In this document: positions 49,766 to 59,939 of the stretch, in pieces
How the letters are laid out: the number at the start of each line of letters is the position of its first letter
Numbering within the stretch: position 1 is the first letter of the stretch
Source of the DNA: Ypsolopha sequella
Taxonomy: Eukaryota > Arthropoda > Insecta > Lepidoptera > Ypsolophidae
NCBI GenBank assembly: GCA_934047225.1
Contig: OW203988.1
Span: 806,001-870,000 of the forward strand
DNA: 64,000 nucleotides
Direction of reading: 5' to 3'
Translations under genes and position numbers: made by a program
Notes under the pieces: model-generated
Told to the model about the DNA's origin: nothing
Database searches by the model: none
What the model saw: only the letters and a program-made list of their open reading frames with translations

Positions 49766-51531
49766 CTAGCTTCTGCCCGCGGCTTCGCCCGCGTGGCCTA
49801 CAGGAAACAAATTACATTTTTTTCAGAAACAAACATTATAAGTGCTCTCACTCTCTCTGGGAGTCAAGGTGTAGTGCTCGGCCGAAAAACTTGCATGCTC
49901 AGACTACTAACGCGCCCTGCTCGGCCTTCGGCCTCGCGGGCGCGTTCTCCGTCCTCACATGCTCGTTTTTCGGCCTCACCAGAATGCCAAACACGGGGAG
50001 CCACCGATCAAAGTTTTTCCGAAAGAGTGTCAAAATCCCTCTCAGTTGTCAAAAAATGTCAAATTTGAATACAGCAGCGTAATTGACGACCCCGAATGCC
50101 CCTTGACTTTTATGCAAATCGGATTAATTTATGGACCTGTCAAAAAACTGTCAAAACCTGTCAAATTAAATTTTTTATTGGTCATGTAGCCCCAGCTTGA
50201 CCGATCACAATAGTTGAAACCCGAACTTCCTACGATTAGCCGTTCGAGAGATATGGCCGATCAAATGTTTGGCAATTTTTTGTTCGACTTATTTTTAACG
50301 TCATCTAGATCTTGCCGAGCCCTTTTCTTAGAGTACCATGAACATGGGTCTAGCATTAGCTGTTTGGGAGATACGGGCCTGTAAAGTTTTGACACTTTCG
50401 GCAGGTAGATCTTGTCGAAACTTTTTCCTAGACACCCATCAACATGGGTCTAAGTCTAGCCGTATGGGAAAAACAGGCCGTCAAAGATTTCACATAAAAA
50501 AAACTTTTTTTGGTACCCCGTGGTACCAAAGATACCAAAGATTCCATTCCAAAGATATTTTGCTGGGATATTGAAAAATAAAGATAGATAGATAAATTGA
50601 TAGATAGATAGATAGATAGATAGATCGATAGATAGATAGATAGATATATAGATATATAGATGGACAGATAGATAGATAGATAGATTGTGGATATATAGAT
50701 ATATAGATACCTCAAAAGGAAAAAATGGAACCCTAATAGGATCACTTGTTTGGCTGTCTGTCTGTTCGTCTGTTACAGCCGATTTGCTCTGGCACACATA
50801 CTTTCAAGAATTTTCATGTCCACTATATTAAATTTCAAAATCGATGCCATTTTCATAATTAACGTCTCAAAAAACCATAAAAACGACACCCATATTGATA
50901 TTTACACATTTCAACATATCAACCCCATTGCACCCCAACAGGGGATGATGGTATTTCACGTCCATTACGTTGGATTTAGAAATCGTTGTTGTTTTCGTAA
51001 TCAGCGACCCGATAAACCATACAAACGATACCCATGTTGGTTTTCAGACTTTGTCACCCCATTTCCCCTTTTTAGGGGTTGAATTCTGGAAATGCCTTTT
51101 TTAAGTCCACTACGTTGGATTTTAAAATCGTTGTTGTTTTCGTAATCAGCGACCCGATAAACCATACAAACGATACCCATGTTGATTTTCAGACTTTGTC
51201 ACCCCATTTCCCCCTTTTAGGGGTGGAATTCTGAAAAATCCTGAAACAAATGTTTACTCATTTATAAATAGGAGTACTCTTGTGAAGTCTCGAATAAAAT
51301 AGTCTAACTAATCTTGTTTCCCCATACAAACTTTGGACCCCCGTTTCACCCTCTTAGGGGGTGAATTTTGAAAAATCCTTTCTTAGTGGATGCCTACACT
51401 ATATAAGGTATCTATATGCAAAATTTCAAGTCTCTAGGACCAGCGGTTTAGGCTGTGCGTTGATATATCAGTCAGTCAGTCAGTCAGTCAGTCAGTCAGT
51501 CAGTCAGGACTTTGAATTTTATATATACAGA
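49766..51531 (-). mobile_element. Non-autonomous Helitron, partner of 37325-39012
   Basis: Minus orientation: 3' CTAG at 49769-49766 preceded by the GCCCGCGGCTTCGCCCGC hairpin; 5' TC at 51531-51530 followed by TGTATATATAAAATTCAAAG and (GACT)n. Flanked by A (49765) and T (51532). Contents match the first copy in order: GC hairpin block, 'tgtcaaaa' modules, (GATA)n at 50583-50700, and the 'aacccctaaaaggggg' modules. No replicase. The flanks rejoin to the uninterrupted 120-bp unit, so the insertion made no target duplication or deletion. Confidence 0.92.
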
Positions 51532-51998
51532 TGTCCATCACTACAACTCTCGTTGAGATGTAGCCGGTCACGCGGACAGCACGTCGCATCACATCACAAC
51601 GCTTCTCTTCACGTCCATATCTATAGGTGTCCATCACTACAATATACTCTATGTCCATCACTACAACTCTCGTTGAGATGTAGCCGGTCACGCGGACAGC
51701 ACGTCGCATCACATCACAACGCTTCTCTTCACGTCCGTGTCTATAGGTGTCCATCACTACAATATACTCTATGTCCATCACTACAACTCTCGTTGAGATG
51801 TAGCCGGTCACGCGGACAGCACGTCGCATCACATCACAACGCTTCTCTTCACGTCCGTGTCTATAGGTGTCCATCACTACAATATACTCTATGTCCATCA
51901 CTACAACTCTCGTTGAGATGTAGCCGGTCACGCGGACAGCACGTCGCATCACATCACAACGCTTCTCTTCACGTCCGTGTCTATAGGTGTCCATCACT

Positions 51999-54900
51999 TT
52001 ATGCAAAACTATAAATACTAAATATATGTTTATGTTTACAAGCTCATTTACATTCAATATATTCTTTTATAAAGCTAACTGCCTAGTTACTAGTTTGGAT
52101 CTGACGTGTAACGTCTACATATTATTTGTGTATATTCGCCCTAATGCCTAAACAAAAGCATTTAAAAATTAGCCTGTTTAATGCTGGTTCACTAGGCACG
52201 AAACATGACGAGCTTATAGTTGCACTCGGTCGCTTAGATCCAGATATAGTAGCCATAAACGAGACGTGGTTGCGTGAGGGACAGGAGGGCCGAGCTCCCT
52301 CCGTGCCTGGCTATCGGTTACGTAACAAACCTAGGCCGTCGAGCACAAATCGCCAGCGCGGAGGAGGTGTGGGTTTTTATGTGCGTACTGGCATCGTTGC
52401 TCGTACCCTGCCATATTCTTCATCGTCGGATAGGGTGGAACAGATGTGGCTCTCTGTTAAGATTAATGGCACCAAGTTACTGATCGGCACGGCATACCGT
52501 CCCTGGTGGCTACCGGTAGATGAATTTTTCGACTCTCTAACTGAATCAATTACGGCTTTTACTGGGTTCGAATATATTATCCTTTTGGGTGACTTCAATG
52601 TAAATATGCTTGAACTTGACGATGTTAATACAGTCCGTGTTAACCAGTTTCTGCGATATTTAAACCTAATAAATTGTGTCTCAAGTCCCACCCACTTTAC
52701 ACCGCATAGTCAAACTTTAATTGATCTGATTTGTACAGATGCGCCCGTTGTCGATGTTAATGTTAACTATATCCCGGCTCTTCAAGGACATGCAATTGTA
52801 TCTGTTCAGTTGCGTATTAAAAAACCAAGACCTCCTGTCAAAAAAGTCTGCATTAGACCTCTTACCTCGATCCCTATTGATGAGTTTAACCATGACTTGT
52901 TTTCAATTGACTGGAATAATGTATGCCATCACAGTAATGTGAATGATATGGTCTCATTGTTCAATTATTTCATTAATTTCTTATTTGATAAGTATGCACC
53001 CGAAAAAACCATTACAGTGCGCTACCAACAAAAACCATGGTTGACCAGTAATGTGAAATACATGATGAAGCTCAGAGACGATGCACATGACAATTATCGG
53101 ATGTCAAAATCGGATCAACATAGATTACAATACAAAGAGCTTAAACATTTGGTAAATGTAAGTATTTTTTATGAAAAAAAGGCTTTCTTTGAAAATAATA
53201 TAAATAAAAAAAGTAGCAACCCGAAACAACTATGGAAAACCCTAAAAAAGTCAATACTACCCGACTTCAAAAATAATTCAGAGCTCCCTGAGCATTTTAA
53301 TGACCCCGACACAATAATTGACCATTTTTCTAAGCTCCCTGGGGTAAACGAAGTGTCTCTATCAGATCTAACGTATTTAGAGCTCCATCGTTATAGTGAT
53401 AAGACTTTCAGACTTACTTCAGTGGATGAAAATACAGTTGCAAGGGCAATTATGTCCATAAAAACTAATGCGCAGGGTGTAGATAAAGTATCAATGGATA
53501 TGATAATATTAACTCTTCCACACACGTTGCCAGTTATCACACATATTATTAATACGTCCATCTTAACTTCCTCATTCCCTGCCCTATGGAAAATGGCAAT
53601 AGTTAAGCCCATCCCTAAAAATGCTAATCCTATCAGTGCTGCTGACCTACGACCTATCTGTATTTTACCATGCCTATCAAAAATCCTGGAAAAAGTTGTC
53701 TATGATCAGGTTTCAGCTTTTTGTGAAAACAATGAAATTTTACCCACAAATCAGTCAGGCTTTAGAAAAGGTTATGGTACTAACACAGCTCTTCTCGACG
53801 TTTTTGACAATATATTATCCTCTCAAGATGCTGGTGAAGGTACTATTCTCACTCTGCTTGACTTTTCCAGGGCGTTTGATTGTATTAATACCCCTTTGAT
53901 GCTTTCCAAACTATCATACTATGGATTTGATGCTAGTACTGTCAAATGGTTTGATAGCTATTTCTCTGATAGATATCAACAGGTCATGCTTAAGTCTGGT
54001 GATGCATCTTTGTCCTCGCGTCCACACCTTGTAGATAGGGGAGTTCCCCAAGGCTCAATTCTCGGCCCTTTATTGTTTATCTTGTACAGCGCTGATTTAG
54101 TACACTCGATATCATCTTGCAGATTTCATCTTTATGCCGATGATTTACAAATGTATCTTTCTACGGATAGTACTAATTTAGCTTCAACAGTGGATAGAAT
54201 TAACCATGATTTAAATAATATCTCTGAATGGGCTGAAAAGAACTGTCTTTCCTTAAATCCTGCAAAATCAAAATTCATGATTTTGGGATCAAAAAAAAAA
54301 GTTAGTACAATCGGCCTAAAACATCCAAAAATTCTTATAAAAGGACAGCCCATTGAAAGAGTCTCAGTAGCAAAGAATTTAGGTCTTATTATGGATGAAC
54401 ATCTTCACTTCGAAGATCATGTCACTGAACTGGTACGCAATAGTTTTTACAGACTTAAAGTACTTTATAATGTTCGACAATTCCTTAGTGTCGATATCCG
54501 AGTGACATTGTGTGAAACGCTCATTTTGTCTAGATTGGGTTACTGTATCAATGTTTATGGCTCTTGTATTTACAAAAAGTCCCAACGTCTCTTACAAAGA
54601 ATTCAGAATGCTTGCGCGCGATTTTGTTTTAAAATTCCTCCTCGGTCACACGTAACACCTTTCCTGAATGACGCAGACATTCTGAATATGGAAAGTAGGC
54701 AAAAGCTTTACTTAGCCACGCTATTGTTCGGAGTCATACAAACAAAGGTACCGCCTTATTTGTTTACAAAACTGAACTGGCGTGGTTCGCGTCGGGTTGC
54801 TAGGGCTTGCACTATGCCTCTCTCTTTGCCTCACCACCGGACAGCTGCTTTCAGAGGCAGTTTTTCTTTCATGGCCACCAAATGTTGGAACGATATTCCG

Positions 54901-55437
54901 CCACCCCTTCGTAACCTTACAAAAAAACATTGCTTTAAAGCGAAGTATCGGTTGCATTTGCTGGCCATGCAAAGAAAAACTGTAGCAAAGTCCTATTAAG
55001 GCAAGCAGTGGTGCATTATCATATTATTTTAGTACAATTTTTATTTTTTTTTTTTTATTTTTCAATCTATTATTATTTTCATTTCATATTACATTAATTT
55101 GTTTTTATACCATATTACATAAATATATTAAATATAATATTCACTCATATGTATTACACTCACATAAATAACACAAAATTAAAAGTTCAGCACGTCGCTC
55201 TTCTACGGTTCCGGCAGAATGATCAGTGCTGCATTGTGAATCTTTGCAGCAAATACTGAGTCGGAGCCCTTTTGCTATTGTAATATGTCCATAATTAAGT
55301 ATCTGTCTCATTATTATTATTGTTAAAACTTGTTCCGTGTCTTTTATTGTTAATGTAAATGTTTAATTGTGTTGAATGTGAATTGTGTACGTATTGTAAT
55401 AGTGAATAAATGTTTTATCTATCTATCTATCTATCTA
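51999..55437 (+). mobile_element. Apparently intact single-ORF LINE with 9-bp TSD
   Basis: Bounded by TCCATCACT at 51990-51998 and 55438-55446, a perfect 9-bp target duplication inside the 120-bp array. A 127-bp leader, one 957-codon ORF, a ~415-bp trailer and an (ATCT)n tail (about 55416-55437) follow in order. The tail is a tetranucleotide, not poly-A, as in the CR1/L2-related LINEs. No ORF1 is present: either the family needs one ORF only or the copy is truncated just upstream of ORF2. The perfect duplication and open frame suggest a young insertion. Confidence 0.93.
52126..54999 (+). CDS. LINE ORF2: endonuclease-reverse transcriptase
   Basis: A 957-residue enzyme for target-primed reverse transcription. 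Endonuclease: SLFNAGSL (N19), INETWL (E46), AYRPWW (Y124), LLGDFNVNM (D156, N158), TLIDLI (D200), QGHAIVSV (H222). The last motif has Gly where most LINEs have Asp before the His, a possible weak point. Reverse transcriptase: PISAADLRPI, NQSGFRKGYGT, LLDFSRAFD (D579, D585), GVPQGSILGPLLF (639-651) and HLYADDLQMY (YADD 670-673), then a thumb with LNPAKSKFMILG. The C-terminus has AFRGSFSFMATKCWNDIPP. An alternative start is Met7 (MPKQKHLK). CR1/L2-group membership is inferred from the tail and motif wording. Confidence 0.95.
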   Translation: MCIFALMPKQKHLKISLFNAGSLGTKHDELIVALGRLDPDIVAINETWLREGQEGRAPSVPGYRLRNKPRPSSTNRQRGGGVGFYVRTGIVARTLPYSSSSDRVEQMWLSVKINGTKLLIGTAYRPWWLPVDEFFDSLTESITAFTGFEYIILLGDFNVNMLELDDVNTVRVNQFLRYLNLINCVSSPTHFTPHSQTLIDLICTDAPVVDVNVNYIPALQGHAIVSVQLRIKKPRPPVKKVCIRPLTSIPIDEFNHDLFSIDWNNVCHHSNVNDMVSLFNYFINFLFDKYAPEKTITVRYQQKPWLTSNVKYMMKLRDDAHDNYRMSKSDQHRLQYKELKHLVNVSIFYEKKAFFENNINKKSSNPKQLWKTLKKSILPDFKNNSELPEHFNDPDTIIDHFSKLPGVNEVSLSDLTYLELHRYSDKTFRLTSVDENTVARAIMSIKTNAQGVDKVSMDMIILTLPHTLPVITHIINTSILTSSFPALWKMAIVKPIPKNANPISAADLRPICILPCLSKILEKVVYDQVSAFCENNEILPTNQSGFRKGYGTNTALLDVFDNILSSQDAGEGTILTLLDFSRAFDCINTPLMLSKLSYYGFDASTVKWFDSYFSDRYQQVMLKSGDASLSSRPHLVDRGVPQGSILGPLLFILYSADLVHSISSCRFHLYADDLQMYLSTDSTNLASTVDRINHDLNNISEWAEKNCLSLNPAKSKFMILGSKKKVSTIGLKHPKILIKGQPIERVSVAKNLGLIMDEHLHFEDHVTELVRNSFYRLKVLYNVRQFLSVDIRVTLCETLILSRLGYCINVYGSCIYKKSQRLLQRIQNACARFCFKIPPRSHVTPFLNDADILNMESRQKLYLATLLFGVIQTKVPPYLFTKLNWRGSRRVARACTMPLSLPHHRTAAFRGSFSFMATKCWNDIPPPLRNLTKKHCFKAKYRLHLLAMQRKTVAKSY

Positions 55438-55540
55438 TCCATCACTACAATATACTCTATGTCCATCACTACAACTCTCGTTGAGATGTAGCCGGTCACG
55501 CGGACAGCACGTCGCATCACATCACAACGCTTCTCTTCAC

Positions 55541-56268
55541 GCAGGTCCTTATTTTTTGTAACGTTTATTATTTATTATTTTTATTTGGAAACACGTACAG
55601 TGCAGGCTGAGAAGTGTTAACAATAAGTTATTAAGTAAGAAAGTATTAACGTCATTCAATCCCCACGTCCATCGCGTCGCATGGTAAATGGTCTCATGGT
55701 AATATTAAACTTAAAATTATCATGAGTGATGCAAAAATAATAAGTACCTGCATTTAGTATCACAATTTGTACATATATGTTTTTCAAACACACTTGCTCC
55801 TACCGACGCTCTTATTGCACCTATTTAATGCTGCTCATTAAACACGCGTGCTTTTTATTTAACATTACCGCGCTAGTGCTTTTTACTTTACACTATTTTA
55901 ATCTCAGCAAAGACTCTAAGAAATATGCCTGTGAATAAATAAATCTGATACATAAATATGCAGTTTTCTATGGTAAAGGTAAACCATAAACCATTTCTTC
56001 CAAAAGTACTGGCAGGCAATACGCACGGCGGCGGCGGCGCGCGGAATTAGAAAAATTTGCCCGCCACTTTTTACAAATTTTGCCGAAACGTAATAGTGCT
56101 TTGTGATTCTTTTTAAAAATATCAACTTCAAGCAATTCTAAGGAGCCATATTCGATGCCCCAGGAAATACTTACTGAGGCACAAAATGAAAGTGATATAG
56201 CCTGTTGCTATCAAAATCAAAGGAAAAATACATGCTAACTTTCGAAAGCACGGTTAAGACCAAACATA
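55541..56268. other. No recognised gene
   Basis: AT-rich DNA with a GGC-repeat patch (56027-56042). Nothing supported. Confidence 0.5.
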
Positions 56269-57541
56269 CCAAAAGTTCTAAGCCCGACCTACAAAGAGGT
56301 ATCAAATCTTTGTAAATCTACCGTCATTTGTTAGTATTTTTTTTCGTGATTGATTGTGTGAAGTTGAAGTTCGATACTGCAAGCTATTATTTTTTTGTGA
56401 TATTTTGTATAACGCAGTCTGACGGGATTTTTCACAATGGAGAAAATTGAACACCGTGCTGTGATTAAGTACCTCAATAAAAAAGGTCTTTCACCTAAAG
56501 AGATTCATGAAGATATGGAAACAACATTAGGGGAATCTGCTCCATCGTATTCCACTGTCAAAAAGTGGGTAGCTGAATTTAAACGCGGTCGGGAGACCAT
56601 TGAAGATGACCCAAGGAGCGGAAGGCCTTCAACGTCTACCACTAAAGAAAACACTGACAAAATTTGTGATCTCATCCTAGGTGACCGACGATTGACCATT
56701 AGTAGGATAGCTGAGATCACAGGCATCAGTTATGGCCGAGTGCAAAACATTATAACTGTAGAATTGGGGTTCCGTAAGGTTTCTGCTCGCTGGGTCCCAA
56801 GATTGCTTTCAGCTGACCAAAAACGAGTCCGATTCACAATTTCGCGTGACTGTTTGGAACTTTTTGAGGCAGATGCTGAGGATTTTATGTCTCGTTTTGT
56901 TACCATGGATGAAAGCTGGGTTCATCACCATACTCCTGAAACAAAACAGCAATCCAAACAGTGGAAAAGATCTGGCTCACCCACGCCGAAAAAGGCAAAG
57001 TGCGTTTTGTCAGCCAACAAAGTCATGGCATCTGTTTTTTGGGATTCGAAGGGAGTTATTTTATTGGATTATTTACCTAAAGGTGAAACTATAAATTCAC
57101 GCTATTATTGTAACCTATTACGAAAACTCCGCGAAGAAATAAAAGAAAAACGGCCGGGGATGTTGCGTAAGAAAGTTTTGTTTCATCAAGACAATGCACG
57201 AGTTCACACTTCGGTTGAAACGATGGCTGTGATCCATGAATGTGGTTACGAGTTGCTGCCCCACCCACCTTATTCGCCGGATTTAGCCCCCTCTGACTAT
57301 CATCTCTTTCCAAATTTAAAAAAACACTTGGGGGATCTAAATATTCGACTAGAGAAGAAGTGATAGTCGCAGTTAATGACTATTTTGACGACCTTCCGGA
57401 ATCATTTTTTTTCGAGGGTATAAACAAGTTGCAGGTCAGGTGGAAGAAGTGTGTTGATCTAGATGGAGACTATGTCGAAAAATAAAAATAATTTTGAACC
57501 CACTTTTCTTTCATTTTCACGGTCGGGCTTAGAACTTTTGG
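56269..57541 (+). mobile_element. mariner element with 21-bp perfect TIRs
   Basis: CCAAAAGTTCTAAGCCCGAC at 56269 onward is mirrored at 57521-57541; 21 bp match perfectly. The length, 1273 bp, is normal for mariner. The left flank has the expected TA (56267-56268), but the right flank is AT (57542-57543), so the duplication has mutated or the edge is shifted by a base. It encodes one frameshifted transposase. Confidence 0.9.
56437..57363 (+). pseudogene. mariner transposase, C-terminus frameshifted
   Basis: Cut-and-paste transposase that binds the TIRs and inserts at TA. An N-terminal paired helix-turn-helix region (to about residue 110) contains SYSTVKKWVAEFKRG and the linker RSGRPSTS. The catalytic core has VTMDESWVHHH (D158), FHQDNARVH (D252) and YSPDLAPSDYHLFPNLKK (D287). 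The spacing from D252 to D287 is the mariner D,D34D. The frame is open for 308 codons, then goes off register at a G run (57330-57334). The expected C-terminal ~50 residues (EEVIVAVNDYF, KCVDLDGDYVEK) follow in another frame to TAA at 57483-57485. All three catalytic Asps precede the break; whether the truncated protein would work is unknown. Confidence 0.93.
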
Positions 57542-58433
57542 ATTCACCCTCGTAGTATCGACATCAAAGCTTATTCCAACCTTACTGCGTTTACTGCGTT
57601 ACTGCGTTTCTAAAGAGACTGGTCACCAAATGACGTTGAAAAGTTTTTGAAAAAACTCCGGATAGCCAGTACCTGGCAACAAAGGTCAATTTAACTACTT
57701 CTCTATATTTTATTTTTACGATATTTTGCTTTTTTTTGTTCCTCGCAAGTGTGTTAAAAAACGTCGTATGATACGCGTGAACATTGGTCATTACACAATT
57801 GACTCCATTACGCCCTAGCCCTTGGGGTCGGTTGCAATCGAGCCTTGTGTGTAAGGACCACCTTAGCTCACTTGTATCATAATGTACTATCTACTTTCAT
57901 TCTACCTCTAGAATTAGGTTACTCTACAACATCAGAAACCAGTAGTACCAGAGTACCAACTAAATTTGAATTTCAATATTTCAATTTCCAGCATTGTTTT
58001 AATATATATTATATAACAACACTGCGATTCTGCGTCGTGATTGGCCCAATTTATTTTTTATAACGTCGCTTAGATAACCGATCAGTGACTATTATTTCTT
58101 CTTTTGCTTTAGGCTAGGCAAAAGTATCTCTGTTATGCTCAAATGCTATTACAGAACATTTTCATAGAGGGCTAACCCTTAAATTACATTTAATTTGACC
58201 CTCGCCAACGCTATATAAGAGCTAAAAATTAGACCCGCGGTTTGTTTTTTTTTTATTTTTCGTGGGTTTTTTACTTGAAAAAACGGAGGTAGCTGAAAAC
58301 CAGCGCCAACCAAAGCATGTTTTGGATGGCAGGCACATAGCTGAGCTACATCCTTTTGTCGTGTTGTTATTTTTATCTATAAATTACTCCCTACTTAAGT
58401 AAACCTTTTTCTGCTGTGTTAGCTATAAGTTTC
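57542..58433. other. No recognised gene
   Basis: Contains poly-T (58241-58253) and AT-rich DNA ahead of the BEL element. No supported feature. Confidence 0.5.
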
Positions 58434-59939
58434 TGTTCACGCCACCAGCGTGACGTTCGCGCATGCGCATGACTAATTTCGCGGCGCAGCGCTGGCGCCA
58501 CCTCGCACGCCAGTGACCGCTCCTCTTCCGCGCGGGACGTCGTCCAAACCACACGTGTGCACACTCGCGCCGCCAGCCCAACAATATCGCGTACCTACCA
58601 GTGTTGTGTTCACATTATATACCAGTGTTGTGTTCACATTACTCCAAGACAATCCTGCACATTCCTGCCCAAGGCGCCAGCTCCATCAGCCCAACAAGGA
58701 GGGACGCCACGCGGCGCATTTGTCGGCCCATCCCCAATCATCATCAAAGGTCAGTCAGTTTACCCACAATTCTCCAATCAATACTCAAATCCCATCAGCT
58801 CTGCATTCCTGTAACCTCGCGGTTACATTTGTGATCCTTCGAACCGTTACTGAACCAGCCCCCGTCGATTTACTACAGTCCATTTTCACCCGGTTACATA
58901 TTTTGGCCCCCTCCCCGGCCCTTTTCCGGCAAAAAATATTTTGTGGTCTCGAATACCTATTTCGGGTAGGTCATTACCGCGCCCGCGCCGCCTAGAACAT
59001 TCCATTTATCTGTATAGAACCGGCTCCCCCCGCCCCCGCCACACAATAAACTCACTTTCATCCCGTTTATTATTATTATTCAGCTCAGATAATATAATAA
59101 TATCCATTCAGCCCAATTGTTTGTTACAGTCCACTATATTTCTTTGTTAAACCCCCCTCCGTCACTCCCAGGGATTAATTATCAGCCTTTATAAAACCCA
59201 TACGTAAAATTAATTAAACTCATAGTCATACGTATTACGTTATTATTGCGTTATTACGTTACGTATTACCAAAGCTTGATTTGCATCATTGGATTGTCCA
59301 CTCATTTAGATCCGATTTCGGCTAGGTAAATACATTCTTTGTTTGTTTACGCACTCAAAGAAGTAGGTAGGTATTTTATTCTATAAATAGAATTTACCAC
59401 GGCTGTTTTTTGTTTTTTTTTTGTAGTTGTACTATCGTGTAAGCAAGAACTAACGCGTATTGTCGGCACATGATTTCAAGGCAAATAACATTTTAGTGAA
59501 CAAAGTTCATCAGCCCTTTTCGATAATTTGTGTTACGGTAATCTCGTGTCGCAGTAATAGATTGCCGGACAGTTTTTTCGTGTTATTGCCTGCTTTTTAA
59601 CCGGGTGCATATAGCACAAATATAGTAAACATTTTTTTTTTCTTCTCGTCTCTGCTCTTATTGTTTATGGTACACATATAGGGTGTTTCACGTTGGTTTA
59701 TCAGCTCATATACAGGTTGTTTAAAAAAAAAAAAATTTTTTTTTCTTTCTCTGTCGTGTTTATTTAAGAGTTCCGTGTTCCGTTTGAACATAGTCATTGT
59801 TACTTCATCCGCGCAAGTATCTCAGCTCTATTCATCTATCTCATCAATTATTTCAGTTGTACGCTCGCTTTTATAGTTCAGCTCAAACTCGTTGCGTATT
59901 TTATCTTAGTAAACAACCACCTAGTTTAACAAGATTAAG
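58434..59939 (+). other. BEL/Pao 5' LTR and leader region (unresolved)
   Basis: GC-rich first half (58434-59040), then AT-rich. A 24-bp tandem pair 'taccagtgttgtgttcacat' lies at about 58597-58645. It should hold the promoter, polyadenylation site and primer-binding site, none of which I can place. Short frames here (for example from 58513) have no family resemblance. Confidence 0.5.

Larger units (their letters stand above)
49735..55540. repeat. 120-bp tandem array split by a Helitron and a LINE
   Basis: Pieces at 49735-49765, 51532-51998 and 55447-55540 join into one array of about five units. Units start at 51531, 51651, 51771, 51891 and 55459 with 'atgtccatcactacaactct' and include 'tagccggtcacgcggacagc' and 'cgcatcacatcacaacgctt'. 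The junctions restore exact 120-bp spacing when the inserts are ignored (51998 is unit position 108; 55447-55458 supplies the last 12). Open frames across it on both strands are artefacts because 120 is divisible by 3. Confidence 0.93.

Noticed and set aside
50428..50797. Minus-strand frames rich in Tyr-Leu-Ser-Ile
   Set aside because: They come from the (GATA)n microsatellite inside the Helitron.
51361..52057. Open frames on both strands (185-217 codons)
   Set aside because: They are translations of the 120-bp tandem array and the GTCA microsatellite, with no family resemblance.
58513..59150. Open frames upstream of BEL gag
   Set aside because: They lie in the GC-rich LTR/leader region and have no domain resemblance; gag starts at 59940.
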